From Hymenopus coronatus (Eukaryota; Arthropoda; Insecta; Mantodea; Hymenopodidae), in assembly GCA_030762935.1 (NCBI GenBank), contig CM060898.1, positions 102,542,781-102,606,780 of the forward strand: 64,000 nucleotides of DNA. Reading direction: 5' to 3'. Shown one piece after another: positions 21,597 through 32,899 of this stretch (the stretch's first letter is position 1; the number at the start of each line of letters is the position of its first letter). The notes under the pieces are model-generated. The model made no database searches, was not told where the DNA came from, and saw only the letters and a program-made list of their open reading frames with translations. The position numbers and the translations under genes are program-made.

Positions 21597-22013
21597 TTAT
21601 TATTATTATTATTATTATTATGTAACATATACTAAATTCAAAAGAGTGTTACTTCGCGTTTCCTTCACTTCCACCGGCATTCTTTAACCCTTATTCTTGT
21701 CTTCTTTCGAACCAAATATTTAGAAAGGTACACCTCAGGCTTTGGCAATATATCATGCGAGCCTAGCGTTTAGACATATACGATAAATGGTAATTTTTAT
21801 TTATGTGCTTGTGATTCAAAGCCTCAGCGCAGCTAAGTAATGGCTCTATATTCTGTGAGTTGGAACCTATTCTTTTCTGCATGCCCACGCGTTAAAATTA
21901 TAAATACACCTCGAATGTTTGTTGAGATAGTGACATGCAAACATTTCAAAATTAAACTTCCCATTACCTGTTTTATGTCGACAGTTAGTGCTCAGTGAAT
22001 TTCATTAATATAA
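21597..22013. other. ATT microsatellite and AT-rich spacer
   Basis: A short ATT run (21597-21620) borders the TPE tip. The rest shows no gene or shared repeat. Confidence 0.5.
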
Positions 22014-23080
22014 TTTTAAGATAATGTATCTGTAGAATTTGACAAGAATTTGTGGAAAATTGAGAAATTATTTTTCTTTGTAATAATTTAACTTTAAGAG
22101 GACCAATGTGTAAAAATTTAAAAGTTAGTGTTTCTTAAACAATTACGTTCATTTTTACCACATACCTCTATTGTAATATGTAGCTAATTATGAAATTTTG
22201 AGACAAATGAATCAAGTATTTTCTGAAAAATAAAATTTAACTACCCTCACAGAAAAGCTCCCTGCGCTTCAGTTTTCTAAATTTTGTACCAAAACTTCAC
22301 ATACACTCCAAGCGTATAACTTTAAAAATATTCGGACGTATTTTTAATTAATTAAATATTATTTCAGGAAAAGGTTATATTACATATTCCTGCATACTTT
22401 TTGCATTATTTTTGTGGATTAATTTATTCTATTAATACAAATATTTACTTTTGCTTACTTAGAAAATTAAATCAATAATTTTTATTTATTATTATATTAA
22501 GGTTCTCTGGTATAAAAATCAAATTGATTAGTGGAAATGTGCACCACAAAGAGCATTTTTAACATTTACATGCGTTAGAGAAATGCACCTTTCAACATTT
22601 GAAGTGTCATTTGTTACCATCAAAATGTCTATTTAAAAGATCACGCGATAAGTGTTTAAATTGCAAGTGGCTGAAAATAACTTCGGCACATTAATCTAAA
22701 AGGACCCCGTTATATTAATGTGTTAAAATCTGAAAATAAAAATTTTCAAGAATGTTGATCAATTTACACAGGTAAGAAAATAAATCCCTTTTTTCATAGG
22801 ACATTTAAATTACCAATTAACTGAGGATATAACAGGCTGTTGGACGTTCATTAATACACTCCCTCAAATTTATACCTTGTTTCTTAGCAATTTTTTTTTT
22901 ATTGTTCACATTAGTTTCACAATGTTTATGATCCTAAAAAGTAAATTACAGAAATTTAGCATATGTTTTTTCGAAATAAATCTCCAATTTTGAGAAGTAA
23001 GTTAGGTGTAAACTTTTGAAAATTGAAGAGTTTTGACGAGTACGAAAAGTAGTTTCTGCAACAATTAGACTTAAAATAGG
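22014..23080. repeat. Old AT-rich repeat, shared with 31015-31447
   Basis: Two blocks recur in the same order at 31015-31447: one near 22024 (ATCTGTAGAATTTGACAAG) and one near 22966 (TTCGAAATAAATCTCCAATT, followed by GAGTACGAAAAG). Divergence is high and the second locus is much shorter. Type and ends are unknown. Confidence 0.35.
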
Positions 23081-23340
23081 AAAGGATGCATTGGAGTGGA
23101 TTCGGCATCGAGTTTAGGGTTATTATACCTATAAGCCGGTGTCTCCGGGAGGGAGGGATGAGGTGAGAGGGCGGCCAGAACCAGGGGCGACAATCGGACA
23201 GGAAGACAGTGTCTCCCAGCTCGCAGGGGTTCAATGCCCCCGCTAGAAGCGATACTCATCCCGGCTACCGGACGAAGTTAGAGGACAGACATAGCAGCCT
23301 CGAGGATACTTTTTACCTGCCACGCCGCACCGAGCACCAT
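23081..23340. other. GC-richer island, unidentified
   Basis: About 250 bases of clearly higher GC stand out from the AT-rich surroundings. A short GGGGTTCAATGCCCCC resembles a tRNA T arm, but no A box or acceptor stem is found. Minus-strand open frames (22956-23234, 23071-23259) match no family I know. Confidence 0.3.
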
Positions 23341-24154
23341 CACTAACACTTTCAATCCTGAAACTAAACTTTGTTGTGAGTGAGAAATACGATTACTATG
23401 GTTACTGCTATCTTCTGAAACTATTCAATAATACTTAATAGTTTTTTCATTATAAGTATTATGTTTTATCCAACTTAGAAAAGTGGAATAATCCGACCAT
23501 AATAACTGGCTATGCTACTTAATATTATGCTTTTGATCCACGAATTTCAGTAGCCACAAAACAGCCTTTATTTTCTGACAATCTATGCTGTCATTAATCC
23601 ATTAATGTAACCACGCCTATCAGATTGTCCGATTGCGTTTTTTTAAAGTTCCATTCGTTATTCTGATAAATAAGTTTGAATATAAAAATCTAACAAGCAA
23701 TATATATAAAGGGCGGATAATGTCGTATACCATTTTCATTTTTGAGAATTGTGGTGTGTAAGAACCTATACTAAGTGCATATTTTACCATAATGTATTGC
23801 CTATGCAGTGCGTTTAATCCTGTGAAGCATACAAGGTCTTAAGGGCATATTTTCTATTGAAGATTTAAAGGAAAATGGGCAAAATGCTTATGTCGTGCTA
23901 TAGGAGGGTAATGTCGGACACTATCCGAGATTACCCGCCAAATTTTATTGTAATATACACAAACAATATTAAATCTCATTTTGACTGAAAATCTTAAACA
24001 TAGTGAGGTTTTAAGACTTGGCTAACTTCTTAGCCTAGTTTTAAAAACCCTTGAACTTTGAAACTGACATATAAACTGGAATGTCATCTTTAAAAACTCT
24101 TAGAAAATAAAAAACTAAAATACACAACAAAAGGTATGCACTGATTTTCTCTGT

Positions 24155-24322
24155 TTATGCACAGTAATCACAAGTAAAGGTCTGCTTTTCGGCACCTGAA
24201 CATTCCTCATGGCACCATTCTTCACAGGTGATGCACTGAATCCATTCTTCCCCCTGGTGAGGGAACTTTCCTTTGCAATACATGCACTCTTCATCTTGTG
24301 TAGTGATGCAGTCTAATATAGC
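24155..24322 (-). pseudogene. Transposase C-terminal Cys/His finger (PHD-like), fragment
   Basis: The minus strand reads open for 55 codons to a TAA at 24157-24155. Residues include ECMYCKGKFP, GEEWIQCITCEEWCHEEC and TFTCDYCA, giving C-x2-C, C-x2-C, H-x3-C and C-x2-C pairs with the WIQC..C..W.H spacing of PHD-like zinc fingers. In transposase relatives such a finger sits at the very C-terminus, as here. A stop codon lies just upstream in frame (24323-24325), and candidate AG acceptors nearby do not restore the phase of the upstream exon, so it is a remnant or a middle exon is missing. Confidence 0.6.
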
Positions 24323-24684
24323 TTAAATGGGTTAAATGTTCAATAAACAAATTCTAATAAACATTTAAGTATTATTTATCTATTTAAATGTAAATAAACA
24401 AATTTTATAAAATTCGTACAGGTAAATGATGAATTATGCTCTAATTAGTTGTATTACTGGCATTTAGAAGTTAACTATTTCGTTGTTCACTGTTATTTAC
24501 AAGTATTAAAAAGGTGCTTCCGCATTCATGGCATTCTTCCATTTTCCATTTGGTCATTCACATTTCAATACATCTTGTACTTCACATATATTAAAAGGTA
24601 GTGCAAAATACGCACTTTCGAATATAACATGACGAAATTATTTTGTTATTATAACACCGTTGTAATTAAAGCATGTTAACTTAC

Positions 24685-24795
24685 CTTTAAAAATTCTGTT
24701 TTCTGTGAATTCAGTTTTCTCAATGTAGCTTCCACAAAACACCACAACTCAATATGGCGACCACCGTTAAATACTTCCTTCGGCTCAGTGAACAT
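24685..24795 (-). CDS. Putative first exon of the finger-encoding transposon
   Basis: On the minus strand an ATG at 24795 opens 37 codons (MFTEPKEVFNGG..KTEFLK) ending at AAAG|GTAAGT, a strong splice-donor match. The peptide belongs to no family I recognise. It lies about 70 bases inside the right inverted repeat, where a transposon gene would start. In the following intron-like stretch another frame reads LPFNICEVQDVLKCE near 24540-24597 before stops. Whether these pieces are ever spliced together is unknown, and the phase does not fit a direct join to the finger exon. Confidence 0.35.
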
Positions 24796-24890
24796 GTTTC
24801 GAGTGCTTGTCGTAAGATGCCAGCACCCATCAAGCCGAAACCTAGGTATGCGACATTACCAGCCTATCCGACAATACCCGACCTTTATAT

Positions 24891-25551
24891 GTATATATCC
24901 AGCATCAATGCGAGCACTATAGCATGATTTCAGTTCGTACTAGACGATGACGTCACAACACATAGAGCATTGCTAACGAGACAGGTTGCGACGCGAATCA
25001 GCCTACGTGGTAATAGTAGCCTTAAACATGAATAATTCCATGAGTTAGCTGTATCTTTCCCACGAATTTAACAGTAAATTTATTTATCTATTTAAAATAT
25101 AGATGTACTTTGCTTCATCGGACCTGGCTGGAATAGAAGAATCGCGTGATTTCAGTTCACGCTGCAGCCTATCTCGTTAGCTTTGGAACAGAAGCGTTTT
25201 CGTGAGTCTTGCAAATTAGGACTTTAAATATTTGTTCTTGCTTTCAAAAGAATGCAATATAATAATGAATATCATCTTAGGCCAATTTGAAGATGAACTT
25301 TTTGTTAAAAATATTTTTAGCACTCGTGCATGTTCCCAAACCTCTTAAGATATGTTGTACAGCAGTTGAACATTTCAAAGAGCTCTGCTATAGAATTTTA
25401 AAATAAAAGCCTTATTATTACTAATAAATTATAATTTTGTATTGAGCCATGCCAGGACATTACTTCCAATACAACTTATAACAAGATTAATGCTCTTTAG
25501 AGGGCATGTTTCTATCATTCATGAGTAAGAAATTTGGGAGCTTTTGAGCAA
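24891..25551. other. Intergenic stretch with a short inverted repeat
   Basis: GCTAACGAGACAGGTTGC near 24972 and its near-complement GCAGCCTATCTCGTTAGC near 25163 face each other. No gene is recognised. Confidence 0.4.
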
Positions 25552-26228
25552 AAAAATCTTGTGTTCCTTTCGCATAACTTTCTCTAACAAACATTCGTAT
25601 AAAAGGGTATTATTTTATCTATATCATGCTAATCGAGACAAAAATTAGCAGAAATAGTCCTCATTCCTTGAAGTAAAAGAGAAACAAGAGAATACACTGG
25701 CCTAAAGTGATAGTCAAATCTTTTAAAAGCTGTGTGAACAATTGAAGCTCGGTTCGCTTTGCATTGCCAGCAATGAACAAAAGAGAGATGGAACTAAAGA
25801 TGACCACGTTTGAAAAAAGTTACATAGTTAAAATTAAACCAACAATAAGAAATATCTCTGAAACTGTCAACTCTACAACAAAAATGTATATGACATAAAC
25901 TGTATGCTTTAAATCGTGTTTTGTATAGTAGAATTTTGCCCAGCTGTTACAGATATGCAAAATTCAGCAATGTTCATCCAGAATGCACAGGATCTTCACT
26001 GGATAGTCCCTGAAAATTAAAAGATATACATTTTATTTGTCATTTAAATATCTTAAATATACGATACTTTAATCAAAATCATTAGTCACGTTTGAGAAAA
26101 TGAAAATTTTCGATTTTATTCATTTATTTATTTTTTTTTTTGCATGTAAAGGGTAGTTTGATGTCAAATCTTTGGGTAGAGTGCAATAGACTGTCTACCT
26201 ATGCACTATATACTAAGTAGAGGAAGTA
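25552..26228 (-). mobile_element. TPE copy, internally deleted
   Basis: The non-tip end is diverged (TCTTGTGTTCC..CTTTCTCTAAC). The element then runs to a T run near 26127 and jumps from GGGTAGTTTGATG to TCTTTGGGTAGAGTGCAATA, losing the GT tract. It ends in a worn tip. Confidence 0.72.
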
Positions 26229-26639
26229 AAAACAACTGTTTAATAGACAGTACGCGCAGCACGCAGACGCAGAATGCACAGCCCAACCATATTATATTAA
26301 AATGTTGTTGCCGGTCCACATGATAGCATTACAGGCATTGAGACGTTAGTACATGTTATCAATACACTAGATTTACATTTGTTTTCTCATTACAATATAG
26401 TGATAATTGTTACAATAAATAAGAACATATAATAATATACACAGATTTTGTTTTAGAAAAACTCATTGCAGTCAAATGTCATGAAAATAATTTTATATTA
26501 CTACATATGACTGTTTAAATTATTTTTAGAATTACTCTGTGCTCAGAATTAGTACATATTAATTATGCAGTTAATTTTACATCTATTTGGTTTAGATATC
26601 CATGGATTTAAAATATTTATAAAAACTTCGTAAATGCCG
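26229..26639. other. AT-rich spacer
   Basis: Nothing recognised. Confidence 0.5.
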
Positions 26640-26785
26640 GAATATTAGCTGTTGATTACTGACAGATCAGGTATCTCCATCCTGAATAACTTCTTTGATT
26701 GATATTGCTCTCTGATGTTCTATGTTTATGCAGTCGTATATTAGATGGTTAACTGCCTGTTGGGCTCTGTTGCATTCGCATGGGT
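26640..26785 (-). pseudogene. LINE C-terminal fragment
   Basis: The minus strand encodes PCECNRAQQAVNHLIYDC then INIEHQRAISIKEVI and a stop. The C-x-C..H..C arrangement is typical of the extreme C-terminus of non-LTR retrotransposon proteins. SINE-G sequence begins directly upstream, so the rest is displaced or lost. Confidence 0.55.
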
Positions 26786-26925
26786 GTTTATATGTTTGTA
26801 AAATGTATATGTGTGTATGTATTGGAACAGCAAACGGTAATCAAACGTAAATGTTAGGGAATAAGGAAAAATGGGTATACAGCGCCGGAGTCTTGACCAG
26901 ACTCTGGTATATAAAACCGCACAGA
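26775..26925 (+). mobile_element. SINE-G 3' part
   Basis: It shares GGGTGTT..GTGTATGTAT, AATAAGGAAAAATGGGTATA and ACAGCGCCGGAGTCTTGAC with the copy at 4975-5231. The head and poly-A tail are missing. Confidence 0.6.
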
Positions 26926-28070
26926 ACTGTTGATGTATCTCAAGGCAATGCTGATAAAAATGTTCAAATATCCAGTTATAAATGTCTATCTGTGCTCATA
27001 CATATTTATAATGATCTTGTTGGCTGAAAACATCTGCAGAACGTCCCGTTTTTTTACGGAGCTGCCCAGAGTAAGCATTTCCCTACTTCATCTGTAAATA
27101 AGACGTTTTTAAGTATCCTTGGAGAGTTTCTGGAGTTTACATAGTCTTGCTAATAGAGACTAATGGGAAATGAATGGACGTTTACCACAAATACAAGTGG
27201 CATTCCACTTTAATTTGCCTTTGTACTTAACTCTGTGTTAAAATAAGAGGAAATACAACTTTCAGCAGAGGGAATTGAAAGTCTTCGTCTTGCAAACTGT
27301 GGACGAGTGGCCAGGTTAAGATTAGGGCCATGGAGCAGGGTATTAAAGAACTTCTTCTGGTCCCTAACCACTTTTTAATTAAAAATAAGTGGGTCTCTTG
27401 GGTTTAACCTTTACGTTGTACTCTGCTAGCCTGCCAAGATCACGCGTCTTCAAGTCTTGGAAAAAGGGAGACGGAAATTAAAAAAAGAAAAAAAAAGAGA
27501 AATGAAATAATAAGCGTCGTATACGAGAGTTTCCAGGAACAAGAAATTCATACGAATTATTAAAAATCCTCAATTCTTTGTGTGTACTTTCTTTTCTTTT
27601 TGCCTTGCTGGTATTCCCCAATTTTCGCGAGCCGTATTGCAGCTCTGCGTCCCCTTCAAACTTTCTTCCACGACGTGAAGACGGAGAAAAAGAAAAGAAA
27701 GGCCTCATAGCATTTCCAACCCCCTCTAAGAACCTCGTCTTCAGAGTTCATTAAAGAGAGGAAAACTTGATCAAAGGTGAGCTACGTTTCCAAGGAAGGA
27801 AATAAGCTTTCCTCCCCTCCCCCTCACTATCTCATCCCATGTCTTAGTGTTCTTCTTCTTCCTAAGCTAACAACTAGATATTCCTTCAGCCTTCTTCCGA
27901 GACTTGAGTTCTCGTATTCCTTCCTCTTTACATCCTTGTCTGCCAGGAGATATTTCAAAAGTAATACTATCCTAAACAACCAGGAGGCAGCCAAAAACCT
28001 TAATGAAAAACCCTACGTGTTCTATTCACATCCCTTTCGTTTACATTTAGTAATGCAGTGCTCAAAATAA
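26926..28070. other. Intergenic stretch, no gene recognised
   Basis: Open frames at 27478-27708 (minus) and 27777-28070 are low-complexity (Ser/Lys/Arg-rich) and match no family I know. No other copy of this sequence is in the window. Confidence 0.45.
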
Positions 28071-28071
28071 A

Positions 28072-28509
28072 ATAATTTTAATAAAAAATAGTTAGAGCTA
28101 TTTTTGAGAACATCAAAACTTTAATGTTTTCCATGTAAAGGGAGTTTGGGTTGGAAGAGTTTTCCTGAAAATCTTCGTGTTGCATCATTGGAAGATGCTG
28201 AACTTATATACCAAATTTGGTACTTTAACGACTTTCCTTTTTGAGTTATCGTTTTCACAGACACTCGAATACACACACATATACACACACAGATACTGAC
28301 CTTTTTCTGAAAATATTTCCCTTTTTGAGTTATCGTTTTCACAGACACTCGAATACACACACATATACAAACACAGATACTGACCTTTTTCTGAAAATAC
28401 TTTTTTGGATTCACGGTAGCCTAAAATGGTATTTCCGGTAAAATCTTAATATCTAATTTTTGGACGGAATTCAATACCTTCTCTATTTCTGTACTGTATA
28501 CTAAGTAGA
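28072..28509 (-). mobile_element. TPE tip-side half
   Basis: From ATAATTTTAATAAAAAATAG to the tip region at TCTCTATTTCTGTACTG. The tip is decayed. Confidence 0.75.
28236..28403. repeat. 84-bp tandem duplication inside a TPE
   Basis: Two units, offset by 84 bases, each contain TTTTTGAGTTATCG, ACACTCGAATACACACACAT and CTGACCTTTTTCTGAAAATA. The second copy of the larger block (36209-37812) has one unit, so this is a recent local event. Confidence 0.9.
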
Positions 28510-28668
28510 GAAAACAGTCAGAAGCAGAACAAATGAAAACCGCCTCTTCTAGTCTACAGTGACCAAAAATATATTGGGCTTCGTCTTCGCACACTCGAAA
28601 ACAAAACGATTCTTCTTAAAACTCCGTGACTAGATAATACATATCAATTTTTACTTTCTCTATAGGCA

Positions 28669-28882
28669 AAAAATGGAAATGGCGTGTTATTTATGGACGC
28701 TCTTTAACTGCTTTGGTTCTCAGCGTCCCATTCTATATTGGGCGTGAAAGATCGCTTAATTTTGCTCAGAGGCCTCTCTTATCAGGCTTGAGGTTCTTTT
28801 TCGCGCCGTAAATCTACGACATGGGACCCACGGCTTTACTTCCCTTCCGAAGGAAGCCATGCTAAGGATTTTTACGCCCGAA
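28669..28882 (-). mobile_element. SINE-B, 5'-truncated, inserted in a TPE tip
   Basis: It is the reverse complement of the 4085-4300 part of SINE-B and lacks the tRNA-like head. The perfect 12-bp direct repeat TCTCTATAGGCA flanks it (28657-28668, 28883-28894). Truncation plus target duplication indicates LINE-mediated insertion after the TPE was in place. Confidence 0.92.
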
Positions 28883-29427
28883 TCTCTATAGGCACTATGT
28901 ACATAGTGTATAGAGAATGTATTGCACTCCACCTAAAAATTCGATATCGAGATTTCACTAGAAATATATGTTTTAGGGTCCCCTGTATCCAAAAAAAATA
29001 TATTTTCAGAAAAAGGTCCGTGTGTGTGTCCGTGTGTCCGTGTATCTGTGAACACGATAACTCAAAAACGAAAAGTCGGTAAAATACCAAACTTGGTATT
29101 TAAGTTAAGTATCTTCCAGGGATGTGACACGAAGGTTTTGAGAAAAATCCCCCCAACCCAAACTACCATTTACATGGAACTTTTTTCGAAAATTTCGATT
29201 TTCTCAAAAATGGCTCCAACGATATTGACTAAAATATCAAATATTGAAGACATTTACCTAACAAATAAAATGTTCCTATATCTTGAATTTTCTAGGAATA
29301 GCCTAGTAGAATAGAGTAGTTTATTCTGGATGAATTTTACGGAATTTTGAATAACTGCTAAACCATAAGAGATGAAAAAAACTTAATCCACAAAAAATGT
29401 AGAGCACGTTAAATCACACAATTTATG

Positions 29428-29430
<3 letters not shown>

Positions 29431-29470
<40 letters not shown>
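29431..29470. repeat. TA dinucleotide microsatellite
   Basis: About 40 bases of TA repeat inside the TPE copy at 28653-29784. Confidence 0.95.
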
Positions 29471-29475
<5 letters not shown>

Positions 29476-29787
29476 TGTGGAGTTGATCGTTTTTGAGACA
29501 TTCCTTGTTTTTGGTTTCTGCTATCAAAAACTTGCACTTTTCTCATACAGGAATTTGTCAACTGCTGTCCATACAAACAAAGGAACTTCACATAGCAACC
29601 AGCTTTTGATTATCATTTTAACCTATGCTACTCCCTATTTCGCTTCTATTTATAAGGAAGCCAGTAATATGGCTATTTCTGCTAATTTTATACTGAGTAG
29701 CATGAAGTAAATAGATGCATGAGCTTTTTGAGAATAATTTGTTGCTGAGGTATAGAGAAAGTCATGTGAATGGAACACATCAGATTT

Positions 29788-30053
29788 TTTCACAAATTAC
29801 CTATGTTCCAAAAATATGTGGTACAATAAATAGAGGCTAAAAACTAAACCCAGAAAAGAGACAAGAGTGAAGCTTTACAAGGTAAGCCGTGTCTGCTTTT
29901 CTTTATGGATCTCCAACATGGACGTCGATCAAAACTGACAAAAACAAGACACAAGCTGCCGAAATGAGATTCTTAACAACAGTAAAAGTAACAAAATCTC
30001 AAATGATAAAATAAGGGAAGAGCTAGAAGTTAATTCTTTGGAAGAAAAAAAAA
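29788..30053 (+). pseudogene. LINE reverse transcriptase, C-terminal fragment (block copy 1)
   Basis: Nearly identical to 37548-37812. It encodes CGTINRG, a stop, then SAFLYGSPTWTSIKTDKN-type sequence and KTQAAEMRFLTTVK before a frameshift. LYGS.xW followed by QAAEMRFL is a hallmark of the region after the reverse transcriptase domain in a common insect LINE group. A minus TPE copy starts directly in the A run at its right end. Confidence 0.7.
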
Positions 30054-30891
30054 TCTGATGTGTTCCATTCACATGACTTTCTCTACATATCTACAACAAA
30101 TTGTTAAAAAACTTATGCTTCTATTGACTTCCTGCTAACCGGAAAAAAATTAGCAGAAATAGTCTTACTACTTGCTTCCTTGTAAGTAGAAGCGCAATAA
30201 GGGAGTAACACAGGTTAAAGTGATAGTCAAAAGCTGGTTGCTATGTGATTGAAGTTCGTTTGTTTGTATGACAGTCCTGTACGAGAAAATTTAAGTTTTT
30301 CATAGCTGAAACCAAAATCAAGGAATACCTAAAAAACGATCAGCTCCACGAAGAAAATGTATACAACATAAATTGTGTGTTTTAACGTGCTCTACACTTT
30401 ATGCACAGTAAATTTTTGTCCATCTCTTACGGTTTAGCAGTTATTCAAAATTATCCAGAATAAAGTACTCTTCAGAGGCTATCCCCAGAAAATTCAACAT
30501 ACACATTTTATTTGTCAGGTAAATATCTTTAATATTTGATATTTTAATCAAAATCGTTAGAGCCATTTTTAAGAAAATCAAAATTTTCGAAAAAAGTTCC
30601 ATGTAAAGGGTAGTTGGGGTGGGGGATTTTCTTGAAAATCTTCGTGTCGTATCCTTGGAAGATACCAAACTTAAATACCAATGCTTGAGCTATGCTGCCC
30701 ACAGACACAGACACACCCACACACACAGACAAACAGACAGACAGACACACACGGACACTTTTCTAAAAATGCTTTTTTTGGATTCAGGGGGTCTGAAAAC
30801 ATATATTTCCGATGAAATCTCGGTATCGAATTTTTGGGTACAATACAATACCTTCTCTATACACTATGTACATAGTACGTATAGAGAAAGT
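30054..30891 (-). mobile_element. TPE copy, full length
   Basis: From TCTGATGTGTTCCATTCACA to the tip ending GTATAGAGAAAGT. It lies in the A run of a LINE fragment (GGAAGAAAAAA on the left). The second block copy, which lacks this element, reads GGAAGAAAAAAGTATAAAC there. Confidence 0.88.
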
Positions 30892-31014
30892 AAAAAGTAA
30901 TTATCACATAATGTATAAAGAAAAAAAATAAAATTCAATCTATACCTTAAATACAATTAAAGAGAATCAATGTTGCTGTGGAAAATAATGAAGGCCAATA
31001 AGTAAATCAATATT

Positions 31015-31447
31015 TTAAAAGATCCTTTAACTCAATGCATCTGTGAAATTTGAGAAAAATTTTGAAAAACTTAAAACAAAAAGAGAAAAAGTATTTTCAT
31101 ACTAAAATTTTATGAATTCTAAACCTTATTTTCCCCACTTTGCGTACTCTAACTCCCAATTAACTGAAGCAGTAAATGAGCATGCGTATCCTTATTAATT
31201 CGCACTCCCAGTTCTGAAAACTTTTTTCAATACTTTTCAATACTCAAAATTCTTCCCACGATGCAAAGTTTTGCTAATTTGTTTCAAAATTGTCATTGCA
31301 TTATAAAGTGCACTAAAGAAATTGGTTATATATTATTTTCGAAATAATGCTTCAATTTTGACAAATAAACTATTAAATTTTGAAAAAATCCAGATTTTTT
31401 GAGAGTACGAAAGCTAACAATTTTTCTACAATAGTTGATGATAATTT
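31015..31447. repeat. Old AT-rich repeat, shared with 22014-23080
   Basis: It shows ATCTGTGAAATTTGAGAAAA near 31042 and TTCGAAATAATGCTTCAATT near 31337, followed by GAGTACGAAAGC. Order matches the other locus; spacing differs. Confidence 0.35.
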
Positions 31448-31750
31448 ATAAAAATTCGATATGTTATATCTTATTTTAAAGTCATTTACTGTAAAATTGA
31501 AATTTGTACGCCAATATTTCAAAAATATATCACGTGGCTCTTTTTATTAGAACGAATTCACAAAATAAGTATAATATTAACGCTTATTTAAATAATCATG
31601 TAAGGAATTTCGTTACAAGGCAAAAATACCACAATTATTGAGTGTAATACATGTTATAAATTTCAATAAGACATCTTGCATACTGTGGATTTTCCAAATT
31701 TCAGAAATGCATCATATTAAATCGAATTTAGGGCTAAAGATTGATTTAGC
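31448..31750. other. AT-rich spacer
   Basis: Nothing recognised; the open frame at 31638-31820 runs into SINE-E. Confidence 0.45.
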
Positions 31751-31980
31751 TCACCTCTGTAGTTTGGTGGTAGTCGGTCTGCCTCACATTAAAAAGCTTC
31801 TGAGTTTGAATCTCCGTTAGGTGAGATATCTGGATAATTTTTTTTTCGGGTCTTCACTTATCCTGACAAGACGACTGTCGAGTAAGTTTAAGCTCCATGG
31901 AGTCTGATCTCATTTGAGAATCATTTCAGTTATTTCATTCTCGTTCAATATGAACTACAGGTTAAAGAAGTTAAAAAATG
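31751..31980 (+). mobile_element. SINE-E, near full length
   Basis: The tRNA-like head has GTTTGGTGGTAGTCGGTCTG and a B-box-like GAGTTTGAATCTC. The body has TGGATAATTTTTTTTTCGGG, TTATCCTGACAAGACG and TTTAAGCTCCATGGAGTCTG. Truncated relatives: 11970-12050 (head) and 13141-13326 (body). Confidence 0.8.
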
Positions 31981-32372
31981 TTCGATTTATTGGAAGGACA
32001 GATATTGGTTTCTTATTAATGTTGTTACTTATTATCCCCTCACAAAGCGATCCAATACTCCCCCAAAAACCGACCGAATCCATATTCAGATGATTAAACA
32101 CAGAATATGATGGCTATAAAATTCCACACTCTTTCCATGACATCGTGAATATCAAAACAACTGAATGACGATAACGGTTTAAACAAATCTAACGTGGTGA
32201 ATTCACATAAATTCTGTGTTCTCTCTTCTAAACAATTCTTTAAAAAAACTTATTTTTCTACCTACTTATTATTAATCGAGATAAACTTTCTTTTTATGTA
32301 CATTTACACATATCATTCCAGTTATGTAGTTCATTGTATAACAGAGTACGCCAAAGCGATAGTCATATTTTT
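31981..32372. other. Intergenic stretch
   Basis: Nothing recognised apart from loose TPE-like traces near 32195-32300. Confidence 0.4.
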
Positions 32373-32377
32373 TCTTT

Positions 32378-32670
32378 CTCCACTGAGTACTATATACGTA
32401 GGTAGAGAATGTATTGTATTGCATCCAAAATTTCGATGCGGAGATTTCGCTGGAAATAAATGTTTTGAGGATCCCTGAATCCAAGCAACATTTTTAGGAA
32501 AAGGTCCACGTATGCGCGCGGCGCGTGTGTGTGTGTGTGTGTGTTTGTGCGTGTCTGATGGCGGCATATCTCAAAAATAAAAAGTCCGTTAAATCAATCT
32601 TGGCAAGGATGCGCGACACAAAGAGCCTCATGCTTTACATATAGTAAAAGCTCGAAGGAATAAATTATAC
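32378..32670 (+). mobile_element. TPE tip-side fragment
   Basis: A worn tip (CTTTCTCCACTGAGTACTAT) precedes the CCAAAATTTCGATGCGGAG block and a GT run near 32526-32548. It ends at GGATGCGCGACACAAAGAG. Confidence 0.65.
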
Positions 32671-32899
32671 TTTATTCCGTATCCATAAACAATAAACTAA
32701 TGCTAAGGAGCTTATACTTCCATGCCACAGTTTACCTTTCGATAATAATCGATTTTCCTATTATCAGGTGCTCTCACTTCTATTCGGTAATTTTCGACTC
32801 GAACATTCTCGTTTAAAAAATTCTTTTAAAAAATTGTGCATTATTTTAAACCTTGACAAAATGCTTGCTTATATTTAAGTAACAAAAATATTTTAACAA

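Larger units (their letters stand above)
23704..24890 (-). mobile_element. DNA transposon relic encoding a Cys/His finger
   Basis: Inverted ends at 23704-23728 and 24866-24890 agree at 21 of 25 positions (ATATAAAGG..CGG..TA..TGTCG). Related GGTAATGTCGGA-type motifs lie just inside the right end and in an internal palindrome near 23906-23938. The minus strand carries an open exon with an ATG and a GTAAGT donor (24685-24795) and a C-terminal Cys/His finger (24155-24322). The finger resembles those at the C-terminus of some insect pogo/Tigger transposases; that link is from memory of the family. No DDE domain is visible, so the element is internally deleted. Confidence 0.55.
28653..29784 (+). 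mobile_element. TPE copy with SINE-B inserted in its tip
   Basis: The tip starts ACTTTCTCTATAGGCA, is interrupted by SINE-B, and resumes with TCTCTATAGGCACTATGTAC. The element then runs normally to GAATGGAACACATCAGA. A TA run of about 40 bases lies at 29431-29470. Confidence 0.87.
28072..30053 (+). repeat. Duplicated block, copy 1
   Basis: The order is minus TPE half, unique linker (28510-28652), plus TPE, LINE fragment. It recurs at 36209-37812 with the same junctions, including the linker GACCAAAAATAT.TTGGGCTTCG. This copy differs by an 84-bp tandem duplication and a SINE-B insertion, both of which came after the duplication or were never shared. Confidence 0.85.

Noticed and set aside
23190..23260. 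tRNA T-arm-like GGGGTTCAATGCCCCC
   Set aside because: No A box, D arm or acceptor stem at the right distance.
24960..25190. Inverted GCTAACGAGA motifs as a MITE
   Set aside because: The similarity stops after about 18 bases and no flanking duplication is visible.
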